A stretch of DNA of 64,000 bases from JAVVHH01 sp963835135 (GCA_963835135.1 CAWIEF010000002.1:688573-752572), one strand, 5' to 3'; shown: positions 7,216 through 15,591, counted from the first letter of the stretch. Notes: generated by a model from the sequence alone, not told the origin. Translations and numbers: made by a program.

Positions 7216-9050
7216 GGCTGTTCTCCTCGACGCCGGCTGTGAGCCCGATGTCCGTCATCTCGTCCGGTTCGACCCAGTCGCGCGCGTTGCCGATCCGGTT
7301 CTCCGAAGAGGTCAACATCCTTGATTTCGGGGCGCAGGGCGATGGCGTGAGCGACGATGCGCCCGCGTTCAATGCGGCGCTCGCATCGATCTACGCGCGA
7401 AAAGGAGGCCGGCTGGTCGTCCCGGCGTCTACGTCCGGTTATGCGCTCGGCAGCCCGATCGTCGTTGACGCGGGACAGTATTCGGGCGGCAACGGCATCA
7501 TCATCGAATTGAACGGCAACACGTTCATGCCGTCGCACAACGGATGGTGCTTCGATCTGAAAACCAATTACTTCGGATCGAGAAACGGAGGCCTCCTCGG
7601 GAAAAAGCTGCTCGTGGTGAGCGGTGACGGCGCAGTCATCATGGGGACCGCCGCAGGCGCGGGCGGGCTTCGTGCGACCGATACCATTGCGCTGAAGATC
7701 CACGATCTGTTGGTGTCCGGCTACGCGACCGGTTGGGGTGTCCAGCTCAACGTCTCGACGACGAACGCGAGCACGTGGACCGAGGAAAGCGACGTCTACA
7801 ACTGCCGCGCCAGTGGGTGCTTGGTCGGGTTCGGAACATGGAGTGCCAGTCCAAACAGCTCGTTCCTGGGGACGAAGTTTCACCACTGCATCGTCGAGGG
7901 CCGGGTCAACAACTGCGTTCTTTTTTGGCTCCAAGGCGGACCCTGGAACTCTACGTTCGTATCGTGCGGCGGCTTCTACAACCAAAACGGAACGACCGGC
8001 GGGCGGGGTTTCCTGCTGGATGGCTCATTTGCGGGCACGACGTTCATCAGTGCATGGGTCGATAGCGGCGCGGACTCGACGGGGGGCAATCTGAGCACCC
8101 AGTCCCCCATGTCGGACATCGTTTTTGGCCCGAACTACACCACCAACGAGCCTTGGTTGCCGACGTTCATCGGGTCGGGCGAAATCAACCTGCCGTCCGG
8201 CTGGCGCACGAAATTGCTGGTCCCTGGGCCGTTTCCGTTTGCCGGGTCGAATGGCGGGCGTATGTCGGCCAACCCTCGCGAGGTGCTGCGCGGTCCGCGT
8301 ACCTACTACGTCGCTCCGACCGGTTCGGACAGCAACGACGGTCTCAGCAGCGGCAGTCCATTCGCGACGACGGCTTATGCGCTCTCTGTTATCTACAAGA
8401 CGTTGGACGTCGCGTCCGTGGGCGTGACGCTCCAACTGGCGGATGGGACCTATACGTCGCCAATCGTCGTCACCGGTACCCCCTTGGGAATGGGGACGAG
8501 CTCGTTGCTGATCCAGGGCAACATCGCCACGCCCGGGGCCGTGACTGTCTCGACCAGCGGAACGAGCGCGCTTGCCCTCTCCAACGGAGCACAGCTCACC
8601 GTGCAGGGCATCACGTTCCAAACGACCTCTCCATCAGGCGCAAGCCTGGACGGGAAGTCGTTCCTGACCATCGGCGCAGGGTGTCAGTTCGGCGCCTGCG
8701 CGGGCCAGCACATCGTCTGTGTCGGGGAAAGCGACGTCATTCTCGGCGCCGACCTCAAGCTCTCGGGCGACGCCCCCACGTTCCTCAATATCGCGAACCG
8801 CAGTGGGTTCGTCCACAACGGCGGAACGATCGACGCGACGGGCCGCACGTTCTCGGCGAACTTCGTCAATGTTCACGAGACTGCCGTTTACACCAAGAAC
8901 GGGGGCTCATACACGACGGCCGGATCGAAAGGTGGCCGTTATTACTGCTACATGGGCGGCATCATCCAGACCTTTGGCGGCGGAGCAGCCCTGTTCCCCG
9001 GTGACAGTAATGGGTATGCCGACACGGCGACCGGAGGTTTCTACAAGTAA
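7212..9050 (+). CDS. Right-handed beta-helix, phage tailspike/pectate-lyase-like protein
   Basis: This 612-residue protein has no signal peptide. After ~35 residues comes VNILDFGAQGDGVSDDAPAF, the N-terminal signature of the pectate-lyase-3/GH28-like superfamily used by phage tailspikes, followed by Gly/Asn/Thr-rich rungs such as FHHCIVEGRVNNCVLFWLQG. A second module starts near residue 365 (TYYVAPTGSDSNDG), a common opening of parallel-beta-helix proteins, and the C-terminus SNGYADTATGGFYK is like the ends of phage tail proteins. The likely role is binding or cleaving a surface polysaccharide; no catalytic residues can be assigned. No capsid, integrase or terminase genes are nearby. Confidence 0.75.
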   Translation: MRLFSSTPAVSPMSVISSGSTQSRALPIRFSEEVNILDFGAQGDGVSDDAPAFNAALASIYARKGGRLVVPASTSGYALGSPIVVDAGQYSGGNGIIIELNGNTFMPSHNGWCFDLKTNYFGSRNGGLLGKKLLVVSGDGAVIMGTAAGAGGLRATDTIALKIHDLLVSGYATGWGVQLNVSTTNASTWTEESDVYNCRASGCLVGFGTWSASPNSSFLGTKFHHCIVEGRVNNCVLFWLQGGPWNSTFVSCGGFYNQNGTTGGRGFLLDGSFAGTTFISAWVDSGADSTGGNLSTQSPMSDIVFGPNYTTNEPWLPTFIGSGEINLPSGWRTKLLVPGPFPFAGSNGGRMSANPREVLRGPRTYYVAPTGSDSNDGLSSGSPFATTAYALSVIYKTLDVASVGVTLQLADGTYTSPIVVTGTPLGMGTSSLLIQGNIATPGAVTVSTSGTSALALSNGAQLTVQGITFQTTSPSGASLDGKSFLTIGAGCQFGACAGQHIVCVGESDVILGADLKLSGDAPTFLNIANRSGFVHNGGTIDATGRTFSANFVNVHETAVYTKNGGSYTTAGSKGGRYYCYMGGIIQTFGGGAALFPGDSNGYADTATGGFYK

Positions 9051-9239
9051 GTCGATGGTGGTGGGGAGCGGCCAAGCCGCGCCCCACCGATCCAGGACCG
9101 CGCGCGACGCGGGATCAAGCTGATGTGCGATCGACGACCGATGCAGGTGGGTCGTGATGGGACCTCGGGCTGATTTGGTACTCCCCGATGGAGCCTTTTG
9201 TGCGAGAGGAAGCCGGTAGTCTCATTTTTAGGAGCCGAC

Positions 9240-9392
9240 ATGCGCGTCCTCTCGCTCCAGGGTCTCCGGCTGGTCGCAGCGTCGAGCATCCCCAGGCATC
9301 ACCGTTCGACGGCTTGCCGGGCCAGCGTGCAGGTGGCATGCCTGCCCTGGAGGGTTGCCGTTGACCCGATCGCAACCCGGGCCGCAGCATGA
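9240..9392 (+). CDS. Short ORF (50 codons) coupled to the acyltransferase gene
   Basis: TAGGAGCCGAC precedes an ATG at 9240, and the 50-residue Arg/Ala/Val-rich product starts MRVLSLQGLRLVAAS. Its TGA overlaps the acyltransferase ATG at 9389 as ATGA. This is the same arrangement as at 7138-7215. The peptide has no recognisable domain, so a translation-coupling role is more likely than a function of its own. The rest of the 9051-9388 gap shows nothing further. Confidence 0.4.
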   Translation: MRVLSLQGLRLVAASSIPRHHRSTACRASVQVACLPWRVAVDPIATRAAA

Positions 9393-11368
9393 GCCCCTCG
9401 ATGTCCGAGTTGCCGAGCATCAACTCTCGTCCGAGCCGTGCGGCCAGCACGCCGAGTAAGCAACGCCTCGATATCCAGGCGTTGCGAGGATGGGCCGTCC
9501 TGTTGGTCGTCATCCACCATGCCAGGTTCCCGCTCTTCCGTGCGGGCTTTCTCGGAGTGGACATCTTCTTCGTCATCTCCGGCTTCCTGGTGGCTGGATT
9601 GATCGACCGAGCTCTCGAACAGGGCAGCTTCCGCCTCTCCGAGTTCTACCAGCGTCGGGCGCGCCGGCTGCTCCCGGCGGCTTCCGCGACGCTCGTCGTC
9701 ACGGCCATCGCCGCGGCGGCGCTGCTGGAGCCCTCGGAACTCCGCAACTTCGCCTGGCAGCTCTTCGGCTCGATCACGATGTCGGCCAACGTCGTGTTGT
9801 GGCGCCAGTCGGATTATTTCGGCAGCTTGGCCGCCTACAAGCCCTTGCTGCACATGTGGTCGCTGTCCCTCGAAGAGCAGTTCTACCTGATCTTCCCGAC
9901 CCTGATGATCGTCCTGCCGCGCCGCAGTCACATCATCGTCCTGCTGGTCGCGACGTGCCTCAGTGTCGCTCTCTGCTTCTACATGATGTCGATTGCGCCC
10001 AATCCGACCTTCTATCTGTTCCCCACGCGGGCCTGGGAGCTTGGCATCGGCGTCTGCGTCGCCCTGCTGCTGAGCCGCAAGATCATCCGTCCGAGCGCTC
10101 TTCCGATCCCTCGTCTGCTCTGCCTGTTGGTGCTGATCGTCGTCCCGCTGATAGCGACCGATCGGGCGCATCCGGGCCTGCCGGCCGTTGCGATGTGCGT
10201 GGCCACCGCGGTACTGCTGATCCCCGGCGCGGCGGCGCCCCTGAGCCCTTGGTTGCGCCCTCTCGTCGCGCTCGGAGACCGGTCGTACTCGCTCTACCTG
10301 GTCCATTGGCCGCTGTTCGCCTTCGCCAACAACATCTTCTTCGACGACGTGCCCCTCTCCCTCGACGTGCTTCTCCTCGTCGCCGCGCTGGTCCTGGCAG
10401 AACTGCAATACCGCTTCGTCGAGACGCCGTTCCGGCGCCGCACTTGGGTGTGGCGCGATGCGGTGTTGTTCGCGTCGGTGCCGCTGGCGCTGGCGGGCGC
10501 GTGCTTCCTCATGGCCTCGTCCACTGCGACGGGCTTCACGGCGGCGCGCGCGAACAACGCGGGCCTATCGCCCTCCTGCGACTTCCATGGCGTGTTCACC
10601 GCCGAGGCCGCGTGCCGAAGTTCTCCGTCGCCGCACACGCTCCTTTGGGGAGACTCCTTCGGCATGGCCCTGGCCGATGGATTGGCCGCGAGCATGCCCG
10701 GAGGCGTCGAACAGGCCACCCGCACCGTCTGCGGCCCGATCAAGGATCTGGCCCCGACGAACTGGGCCCGGCCGTTCTCCTGGGCCAAGAGCTGTATCGA
10801 ATTCAACGACTCGGTGATCGCGCATCTCAAGGCCCACCCGGAGATCACGACGGTGGTCTTGGCCAGCTCGCTGGAACAATATGTCCCCGGCGCCGAGGAC
10901 TTGGGATGGAGCTTCCTCAAGCGCTCGGAGAGCGGCTGGGGCGAGCAGGGCCAGGATCTGCAGCTTCTGACGACCGCTTTGGAAGACACCGTCAAGACCC
11001 TGCGGGCTGCAGGCAAACGCGTCGTGCTGTTCGCGCCGCCCCCGTCGGACAATACCGACGGGGCCCGATGCCTGGAGCGTGAGGCCTCGGCCAAGCTGAT
11101 GCTCGGCGCGCCGCCAAGCTGCGCGGTGGACCGGGCGAGATACGAACGCGTGCGCCAACCCGTGTTGCGGTTCCTGCAACAACTCGAGGCGGACGGGATC
11201 GTGCCCGTCACTCACCTGGACGGCGCTCTGTGTGTCACCCAGTCCTGTCGCCGGGTGATCGATGGCGTTTCGTTATACCGCGACGCGGTTCATCTCAGCC
11301 GGCCCGGCTCCAGACGGCTTGGGCAGGATATGGACTGGGGCGCCCTCGTCGATAAAACGGCGTCCTGA
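9389..11368 (+). CDS. OafA/YrhL-type O-acyltransferase with C-terminal SGNH domain
   Basis: This 659-residue inner-membrane protein starts like acyltransferase-3 proteins: LDIQALRGWAVLLVVIHH, GFLGVDIFFVISGFL, and FYQRRARRLLPA. About ten membrane helices follow, up to residue ~375. The C-terminal ~270 residues form a periplasmic SGNH hydrolase-like domain with the nucleophile motif LLWGDSFGMA (~residue 420) and the Asp/His motif RDAVHLSRPG near the end. The fusion is typical of enzymes that O-acetylate LPS O-antigen or other surface glycans. Its position between two tail-like genes suggests surface modification linked to them. Confidence 0.88.
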   Translation: MSPSMSELPSINSRPSRAASTPSKQRLDIQALRGWAVLLVVIHHARFPLFRAGFLGVDIFFVISGFLVAGLIDRALEQGSFRLSEFYQRRARRLLPAASATLVVTAIAAAALLEPSELRNFAWQLFGSITMSANVVLWRQSDYFGSLAAYKPLLHMWSLSLEEQFYLIFPTLMIVLPRRSHIIVLLVATCLSVALCFYMMSIAPNPTFYLFPTRAWELGIGVCVALLLSRKIIRPSALPIPRLLCLLVLIVVPLIATDRAHPGLPAVAMCVATAVLLIPGAAAPLSPWLRPLVALGDRSYSLYLVHWPLFAFANNIFFDDVPLSLDVLLLVAALVLAELQYRFVETPFRRRTWVWRDAVLFASVPLALAGACFLMASSTATGFTAARANNAGLSPSCDFHGVFTAEAACRSSPSPHTLLWGDSFGMALADGLAASMPGGVEQATRTVCGPIKDLAPTNWARPFSWAKSCIEFNDSVIAHLKAHPEITTVVLASSLEQYVPGAEDLGWSFLKRSESGWGEQGQDLQLLTTALEDTVKTLRAAGKRVVLFAPPPSDNTDGARCLEREASAKLMLGAPPSCAVDRARYERVRQPVLRFLQQLEADGIVPVTHLDGALCVTQSCRRVIDGVSLYRDAVHLSRPGSRRLGQDMDWGALVDKTAS

Positions 11369-11384
11369 ACGGAATGGCCACACA

Positions 11385-11408
11385 GGCGGCGCCATCGAGG
11401 GCGCCGCC
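11385..11408 (+). terminator. GC-rich hairpin after the acyltransferase gene
   Basis: GGCGGCGCC (11385-11393) pairs perfectly with GGCGCCGCC (11400-11408) around a six-base loop, 17 bp after the stop codon. There is no T tract, so it is either a weak intrinsic terminator or a 3'-end stabiliser. Confidence 0.45.
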
Positions 11409-11476
11409 GTGGAACCCGCTTGCTTTACGGAAATAGGAAATCATACCTTGGCGGAGGTCCTAAGGAACGAAGCGGT

Positions 11477-11560
11477 ATGAGTTCTAGTCAGTCTCCGGCG
11501 TCACCCCCTTGCGCTCTCGCCTGGTCGAATGCAGCGCCTGGCGGTTCGGGTGCGCGCTGA
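11477..11560 (+). CDS. Possible short ORF (27 codons)
   Basis: AAGGA lies about 10 bases before an ATG at 11477. The ORF encodes a Ser/Pro/Ala-rich 27-residue peptide ending in TGA at 11560, two bases before the next short ORF. It has no recognisable family and may be chance. It is listed because the block repeatedly places short ORFs before larger genes. Confidence 0.2.
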   Translation: MSSSQSPASPPCALAWSNAAPGGSGAR

Positions 11561-11562
11561 TC

Positions 11563-11706
11563 ATGGCAGTGCTTCTGCACCGCTCGCTCAACGGGCGTCC
11601 GGTCCTTGTGATCCTGGCAGCACCAACCGGCACCGGATCCGCGAGTCCGCCCGCTGCTCCGGCCGTGTCGGACACTAACGCAGCCATCGTCGTCGCAGCA
11701 CTCTAG
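11563..11706 (+). CDS. Small hypothetical protein (47 aa) before the repeat protein
   Basis: The product starts MAVLLHRSLNGRPVLVILAA and ends in an Ala/Pro/Ser-rich tail, AAPAVSDTNAAIVVAAL. The stop is 8 bases before the ATG of the repeat protein, and the AGGAGA that serves that ATG starts inside the stop codon. The composition is phage-like, but no family is recognised. Its upstream ribosome-binding site is poor, so confidence is low. Confidence 0.35.
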   Translation: MAVLLHRSLNGRPVLVILAAPTGTGSASPPAAPAVSDTNAAIVVAAL

Positions 11707-11714
11707 GAGATCTC

Positions 11715-12902
11715 ATGGCTGGCTCGAACTTCTCGATCGTCAATGGTGTCGACGGCACCAGTAAGGTGTCCATCTCGACCCCGGCGAATGACGTCAACGG
11801 CAACACCGTCGTCGGCCACCTCGCCATGACACCGGTCGCCGGTGTCGCGACCCCGGTCGGCCCGGCCAATCCGTTGCCGGTGTCCGATCCTGGGCTGGGC
11901 GCCTCCACCGATACGCCATGGGGCGGCGGAGGCGGAGCAAGCGCCATCGCCGCGCTCAAGGCGATCTATCTGAAACTCGCGGCAACGCTCCCGGTCAGCC
12001 TGACCGGCTCGCTTCCAGCCGGCACGAGTGCGATCGGCTCGGTTTCGGTCTCCAATTTCCCGGCCACGCAGCCGGTCAGCCTGTCCGGCTCGCTTCCAGC
12101 CGGCACGAGCGCGATCGGCTCGGTCTCAGTCTCCAACTTTCCCGCGACGCAGCCGGTCAGCCTCACCGGCTCGCTTCCGATCGGCACCAACGCGATCGGC
12201 TCGGTCGTCGTCTCCAATCTTCCGGCGACGCAGCCGGTCAGCCTGTCGGGCGCACTTCCGGCCGGCACCAACCCGATCGGCTCGGTCTCCGTCGCCAACT
12301 TCCCGGGGACGCAGCCGGTCAGTCTGTCGGGCGCGCTCCCAACCGGCACGAACGCGATCGGCTCGGTTTCCGTCTCCAACTTGCCGGCCACGCAGCCGGT
12401 CAGTGCCGTCGCCCTGCCGCTGCCGCTTGGAGCCGCGACCGCATCCAAGCAGCCCGCGATCGGTGCGGCAGGCAACCCGGCCGCCGACGTCTTGACGGTG
12501 CAGGGCGCGCCATCGATGACGGCGCTCAAGATCGATGGCAGCGCGGTCACGCAGCCGGTCTCGGGCACCGTCTCGATCGCGAATGCCCCCGTGTCCTGGC
12601 GCTTCAGCAGCGCCGCCGAGGCAAGCCGGGCGTTCAAGACCTCCGCTGGCACGCTCTACTCGATCTACGTCACCGCGTCCTCGGCCGGCTTCCTGATGGT
12701 GTTCGACGCGACGACAGCGCCGGCCGACGGCCCAGTCACGCCCGTCGACGTGATCCAGTGCGCCTCCAACGCCACAACGGTGCTGGACTACACCGCCACG
12801 CCGCTGCCGTTTGTGAACGGCCTCGTCGCCGTCTTCTCCAGCACGGGGCCTTTCGTCAAGACGGCCAACCCGGTCGCCTTCCTAAAGGGCGGCTACGTGT
12901 GA
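11715..12902 (+). CDS. Tail-fibre-like protein with five 27-residue repeats
   Basis: This 395-residue protein has a strong AGGAGA ribosome-binding site and no signal peptide. Residues ~95-229 are five tandem copies of a 27-residue unit with core GSVSVSNFPATQPVSL; a weaker half-unit, VTQPVSGTVSIANAPV, follows near residue 277. The C-terminal ~115 residues (AGTLYSIYVTASSAGFLMVF, then VIQCASN and KTANPVAF) look like a compact beta domain. The same kind of NFPATQPVSG repeats occurs in many uncharacterised phage tail or head-decoration proteins. A surface or fibre role is inference. It is the second tail-like protein of the block. Confidence 0.65.
   Translation: MAGSNFSIVNGVDGTSKVSISTPANDVNGNTVVGHLAMTPVAGVATPVGPANPLPVSDPGLGASTDTPWGGGGGASAIAALKAIYLKLAATLPVSLTGSLPAGTSAIGSVSVSNFPATQPVSLSGSLPAGTSAIGSVSVSNFPATQPVSLTGSLPIGTNAIGSVVVSNLPATQPVSLSGALPAGTNPIGSVSVANFPGTQPVSLSGALPTGTNAIGSVSVSNLPATQPVSAVALPLPLGAATASKQPAIGAAGNPAADVLTVQGAPSMTALKIDGSAVTQPVSGTVSIANAPVSWRFSSAAEASRAFKTSAGTLYSIYVTASSAGFLMVFDATTAPADGPVTPVDVIQCASNATTVLDYTATPLPFVNGLVAVFSSTGPFVKTANPVAFLKGGYV
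11997..12401 (+). repeat. Five tandem 81-bp repeats inside the fibre-like gene
   Basis: Five in-frame 81-bp units encode SLTGSLPAGTSAIGSVSV plus SNFPATQPV with small variations. Copies 1 and 2 differ at protein level only at one T/S position. Copies 3-5 vary at the A/I/T, S/N, F/L and S/A positions. The near identity of neighbouring units points to recent duplication or recombination, so copy number may vary between strains. Confidence 0.9.
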
Positions 12903-13026
12903 CGGCGGGTTGTCAGGGCTTTACATTCTTGCATCTCCGCCACCTCTAACCCTCTGATCTCTCGAAAGGGCACGGCACTTGCGTGGGCTCCCGCACCCCT
13001 TCTGTCACCCGCCGGGAGCTTACGCC

Positions 13027-13167
13027 GTGAAGAACCGCCGCCCTGTGACCGTCACGTCCATCGCCGCGCTCGCGCTTCTGGCCGTCGCCCTGCCGGAGCC
13101 CATTGTGCTGGACCTCCTCGGCGTCGGCCTGGCTTCGATCGGGCTCGGCCTCATCTGCATCCGCTAG
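13027..13167 (+). CDS. Small hydrophobic protein (46 aa)
   Basis: A GTG at 13027 follows GGGAG with good spacing. The product starts VKNRRPVTVTSIAALALL and carries one or two hydrophobic stretches covering residues ~9-44. It could be a small membrane protein of the tail-like block (holin-sized, but with no specific resemblance). It is convergent with the PhzF gene, 15 bp away. Confidence 0.45.
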   Translation: MKNRRPVTVTSIAALALLAVALPEPIVLDLLGVGLASIGLGLICIR

Positions 13168-13182
13168 CCACCGCACGCGGCG

Positions 13183-14088
13183 TCACGCGCCGGGCGTCAA
13201 CCAACCTTCCATGACGGCGACGCAGTTGCCGCCGACCCGGGCGATCATCTTGTCCCCATCTTCGGCCGCGCTCGCGATCAGCAGGCTCGGCCGGCCCATA
13301 TCTGTCCCTTGCCCCACCCGCAACCGGAGCGCGGCGTGCCCCGAACTGGCCGCCCGGAGTGCGATCATCGCACCCGTGGCACTCCCGGTTGCCGGGTCCT
13401 CGACCATGCGCGAGGTGAACATGCGTGCTTGCAGGTCGGTGTCGCCGTCCAGTCCGGGATCGATGTCGCGCGTGTAGCCATAGACCGAGAAGGCGCCGGT
13501 TCCCGGCAGAACCGTCCTGTAGCGGGCCGCGTCGGGCACGGCGCGGCGTAGCGCGTCCCGGGTTGCAATCTCCATGACCAGGAACGGCATCCCGACCGAT
13601 GCGACGACCGGCTCATGCGTTGCCGTGACGATGTCGCCTGCGCCCAGGCCGAACAGCCCGGCGGCCTGCTCCGGCGACAATACGTATCCTCTCGACAGTG
13701 GCTCGGGCGCCGTGAGTTCGGCCCCCACGACGGCATCACCGTCGCCCAGCAGCTCCAGCGGCACCAGCCCGGCCGCCTCCTCGAACACGAACCGATCCGG
13801 CACGGCCTCGCCGCGCCGTTGACGCTCGCGCGCGAGCACGAAGGCGGTGCCGATGTTCGGATGACCCGCGAACGGCATCTCCCGGCTCGGATTGAAGATC
13901 CGCACCCACGCCGTATGCGCCGGATCTCGTGCAGTCAGGACGAACGTCGTCTCCGAGTAGTTGAACTCGTTGGTGATGGCCTGCATCTCCGCCGTCGACA
14001 GCCCGTCCGCGTCCAGGACCACGGCAAGCGGATTGCCGCGAAACATCTCGGTCGTGAACACATCGGTGGTGATGTAGCGGCGTCGCAT
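13183..14088 (-). CDS. PhzF family isomerase/epimerase
   Basis: This 301-residue protein has two DAP-epimerase-like halves. The PhzF landmarks are DVFTTEMFRGNPLAVVLDA, the catalytic Glu at about residue 46 in NEFNYSETTFV, FAGHPNIGTAFVLA, and VEDPATGSATGAM in the second half. PhzF itself isomerises dihydrohydroxyanthranilate in phenazine synthesis, but no other phenazine gene is present, so this is one of the many orphan homologues with unknown substrate. The ATG at 14088 matches the family start. The gene is divergent from a MocR-type regulator, which probably controls it. Confidence 0.85.
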   Translation of the reverse strand: MRRRYITTDVFTTEMFRGNPLAVVLDADGLSTAEMQAITNEFNYSETTFVLTARDPAHTAWVRIFNPSREMPFAGHPNIGTAFVLARERQRRGEAVPDRFVFEEAAGLVPLELLGDGDAVVGAELTAPEPLSRGYVLSPEQAAGLFGLGAGDIVTATHEPVVASVGMPFLVMEIATRDALRRAVPDAARYRTVLPGTGAFSVYGYTRDIDPGLDGDTDLQARMFTSRMVEDPATGSATGAMIALRAASSGHAALRLRVGQGTDMGRPSLLIASAAEDGDKMIARVGGNCVAVMEGWLTPGA

Positions 14089-14136
14089 GCCCGGCTCCTC
14101 TGTTCGATGGCACGATGGTGCGCGCGCCCCGCTTAT

Positions 14137-14158
14137 GCGACAATCCAAACATTGTCGC
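14137..14158. promoter_or_regulatory. Perfect inverted repeat, probable MocR operator
   Basis: GCGACAAT (14137-14144) and ATTGTCGC (14151-14158) form a perfect 8-bp inverted repeat with a six-base spacer (CCAAAC). It lies in the 85-bp gap between the divergent PhzF and MocR genes, 15 bp before the MocR ATG. Position and symmetry suit a dimeric GntR-type HTH protein controlling both genes. Confidence 0.6.
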
Positions 14159-14173
14159 AGGGACATCATCATC

Positions 14174-15496
14174 ATGGCTGATATCGCCGCTGCCCTGGCC
14201 GCTGGCCTCGAAGCCGATATCCGCGCCGGGCTGCTGCTCCCGGGCGCACGGCTGCCGACCCACCGCGCCCTCGCGGCCGAGCACGGCGTCGCGGTCAATA
14301 CCGCGACGCGCGCCATGCGACTGCTCACGGCGCGCGGATTGGCAGTCGGCGAGGTCGGGCGGGGCAGCTTTGTGCGGGGCCCGACGCAAAGCGCCGCCGC
14401 GGCGTTCCGCCCGGAGCCCGCGATGCAGGGTGTCATCGACCTCTCGCGCAACACGATGCCGATGCCGGGCTTGCAGGCCCGCTTCCAAGCCACGGCGCTG
14501 GCTGTCCTGCGGCGTGAGCCGGACCTCGCGACCTATCGCGAGAGCAGCATGGCGGCGGCCGACCGGGCAGCCGGTGCGGCATGGCTGTCCCGCGAGGGTC
14601 TGCTCCCCAACGATCCCGGCAGGATCGTCGTTTGCACCGGCGCGCAACACGCGACGTTCGTCGCCCTGATGGCAGTTACGCGACCCGGTGACGCCGTTGC
14701 CGTCGAAGCCCTCACCTGGCCTGGAATCAAGGCGGCCGCGGCAGCGCTGCATCTGCGGCTCGTCCCCATCCCCTTGGACGAGCACGGCCTTCGCCCGCGC
14801 GCCCTGCTCCGCCTCGCCACCCGGAACCGGATACGGGCGATCTATTGCATGCCTGGCCCACAGAACCCTACGTCATCCGTCATGCCGCAGGCGCGGCGGG
14901 ACCTGGTCGCAGCCCTCGCGCGCCGGCTCGACATCCAGATCATCGAGAGCGACGTTTACGGCTTCCTGAACGAGAGCCCCGCCGCGCCGCTGGCGGCGCT
15001 CGCACCGGAGCGCACCTGGTTGATCCACGGCACGTCCAAAGCACTGGCGCCGGGCTTGCGCTGCGCGTGGCTGCTGACGCCGCCGGGTTCGGCGGAGCGG
15101 GCCGAAGATCTCGTCCGAGCGACGGTATGGGCCGTCCCGCCGCTCGGAGCAGCCATCGCCTCGCGCTGGATCGCCGACGGCACGGCGAATGGCTTGGTCG
15201 TCGCCCGCCGCGACGAGGCGCGCCTGCGGCAAGCGGTGGCCGGGCGGCTGATACCAGCCGGGCTGGCCCGACAGACCTCCCCGATCTCCATGCATGTGTG
15301 GCTGCACCTGCCGCGTGGTCGTCGCGCCGATGACGTCGCCGGCCGCGCGCTGCACGCCGGCGTCCGCGTCGCGCCCGCCGGCGCATTCGCCATTGGACGT
15401 GCCCCCGCCGCCATCCGCATCTCCATTGGAGCAGCAAAAGACATCTCGGAACTCGAAACGGCCCTCCAGCGGCTCGTGCCGGAGCTGCGCGCATGA
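14174..15496 (+). CDS. MocR/PdxR-type regulator (GntR HTH fused to aminotransferase fold)
   Basis: This 440-residue protein has a GntR winged helix at residues ~5-70 (LPTHRALAAEHGVAVNTATR, then GRGSFVRG) and a fold-type-I aminotransferase domain after it. The PLP site is complete: VCTGAQHATF, MPGPQNPTSSVMPQARR, the pyridine-binding Asp in ESDVYGF, and the Schiff-base Lys at ~289 in HGTSKALAPGLRCAW. MocR proteins use PLP or its adducts as a ligand to control a divergent gene, here PhzF. The start at 14174 removes a 29-residue in-frame extension that covers the operator region. Confidence 0.9.
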   Translation: MADIAAALAAGLEADIRAGLLLPGARLPTHRALAAEHGVAVNTATRAMRLLTARGLAVGEVGRGSFVRGPTQSAAAAFRPEPAMQGVIDLSRNTMPMPGLQARFQATALAVLRREPDLATYRESSMAAADRAAGAAWLSREGLLPNDPGRIVVCTGAQHATFVALMAVTRPGDAVAVEALTWPGIKAAAAALHLRLVPIPLDEHGLRPRALLRLATRNRIRAIYCMPGPQNPTSSVMPQARRDLVAALARRLDIQIIESDVYGFLNESPAAPLAALAPERTWLIHGTSKALAPGLRCAWLLTPPGSAERAEDLVRATVWAVPPLGAAIASRWIADGTANGLVVARRDEARLRQAVAGRLIPAGLARQTSPISMHVWLHLPRGRRADDVAGRALHAGVRVAPAGAFAIGRAPAAIRISIGAAKDISELETALQRLVPELRA

Positions 15497-15515
15497 TGCC
15501 GGGCGATCGCAGAGA

Positions 15516-15591
15516 TGGTGCCCAGGGGCGGAGTCGAACCACCGACACTGCGATTTTCAGTCGCATGCTCTACCAGCTGAGCTACCTGGGC
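15516..15591 (-). tRNA. tRNA-Phe (GAA)
   Basis: This is a complete 76-nt cloverleaf on the minus strand. The acceptor stem GCCCAGG/CCTGGGC, the D-arm TAGCTCAGCTGGTAGAGC, the anticodon loop CTGAAAA with GAA at 15558-15556, the T-arm GGTTCGACTCC, and an encoded CCA are all present. Anticodon GAA reads Phe codons. Confidence 0.96.

Noticed and set aside
9299..10408. 369-codon minus-strand frame opposite the acyltransferase
   Set aside because: It is a highly charged, repetitive composition typical of an antisense shadow; the sense strand has full acyltransferase motifs.
11997..12401. Regular 81-bp repeats as a possible CRISPR array
   Set aside because: The repeats are contiguous, in frame and protein-coding, with no unique spacers, and no cas genes are present.
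15516..15591. tRNA-Phe as a possible integration site for the tail-like block
   Set aside because: There is no integrase and no duplicated tRNA 3' end. PhzF/MocR genes separate the tRNA from the block.
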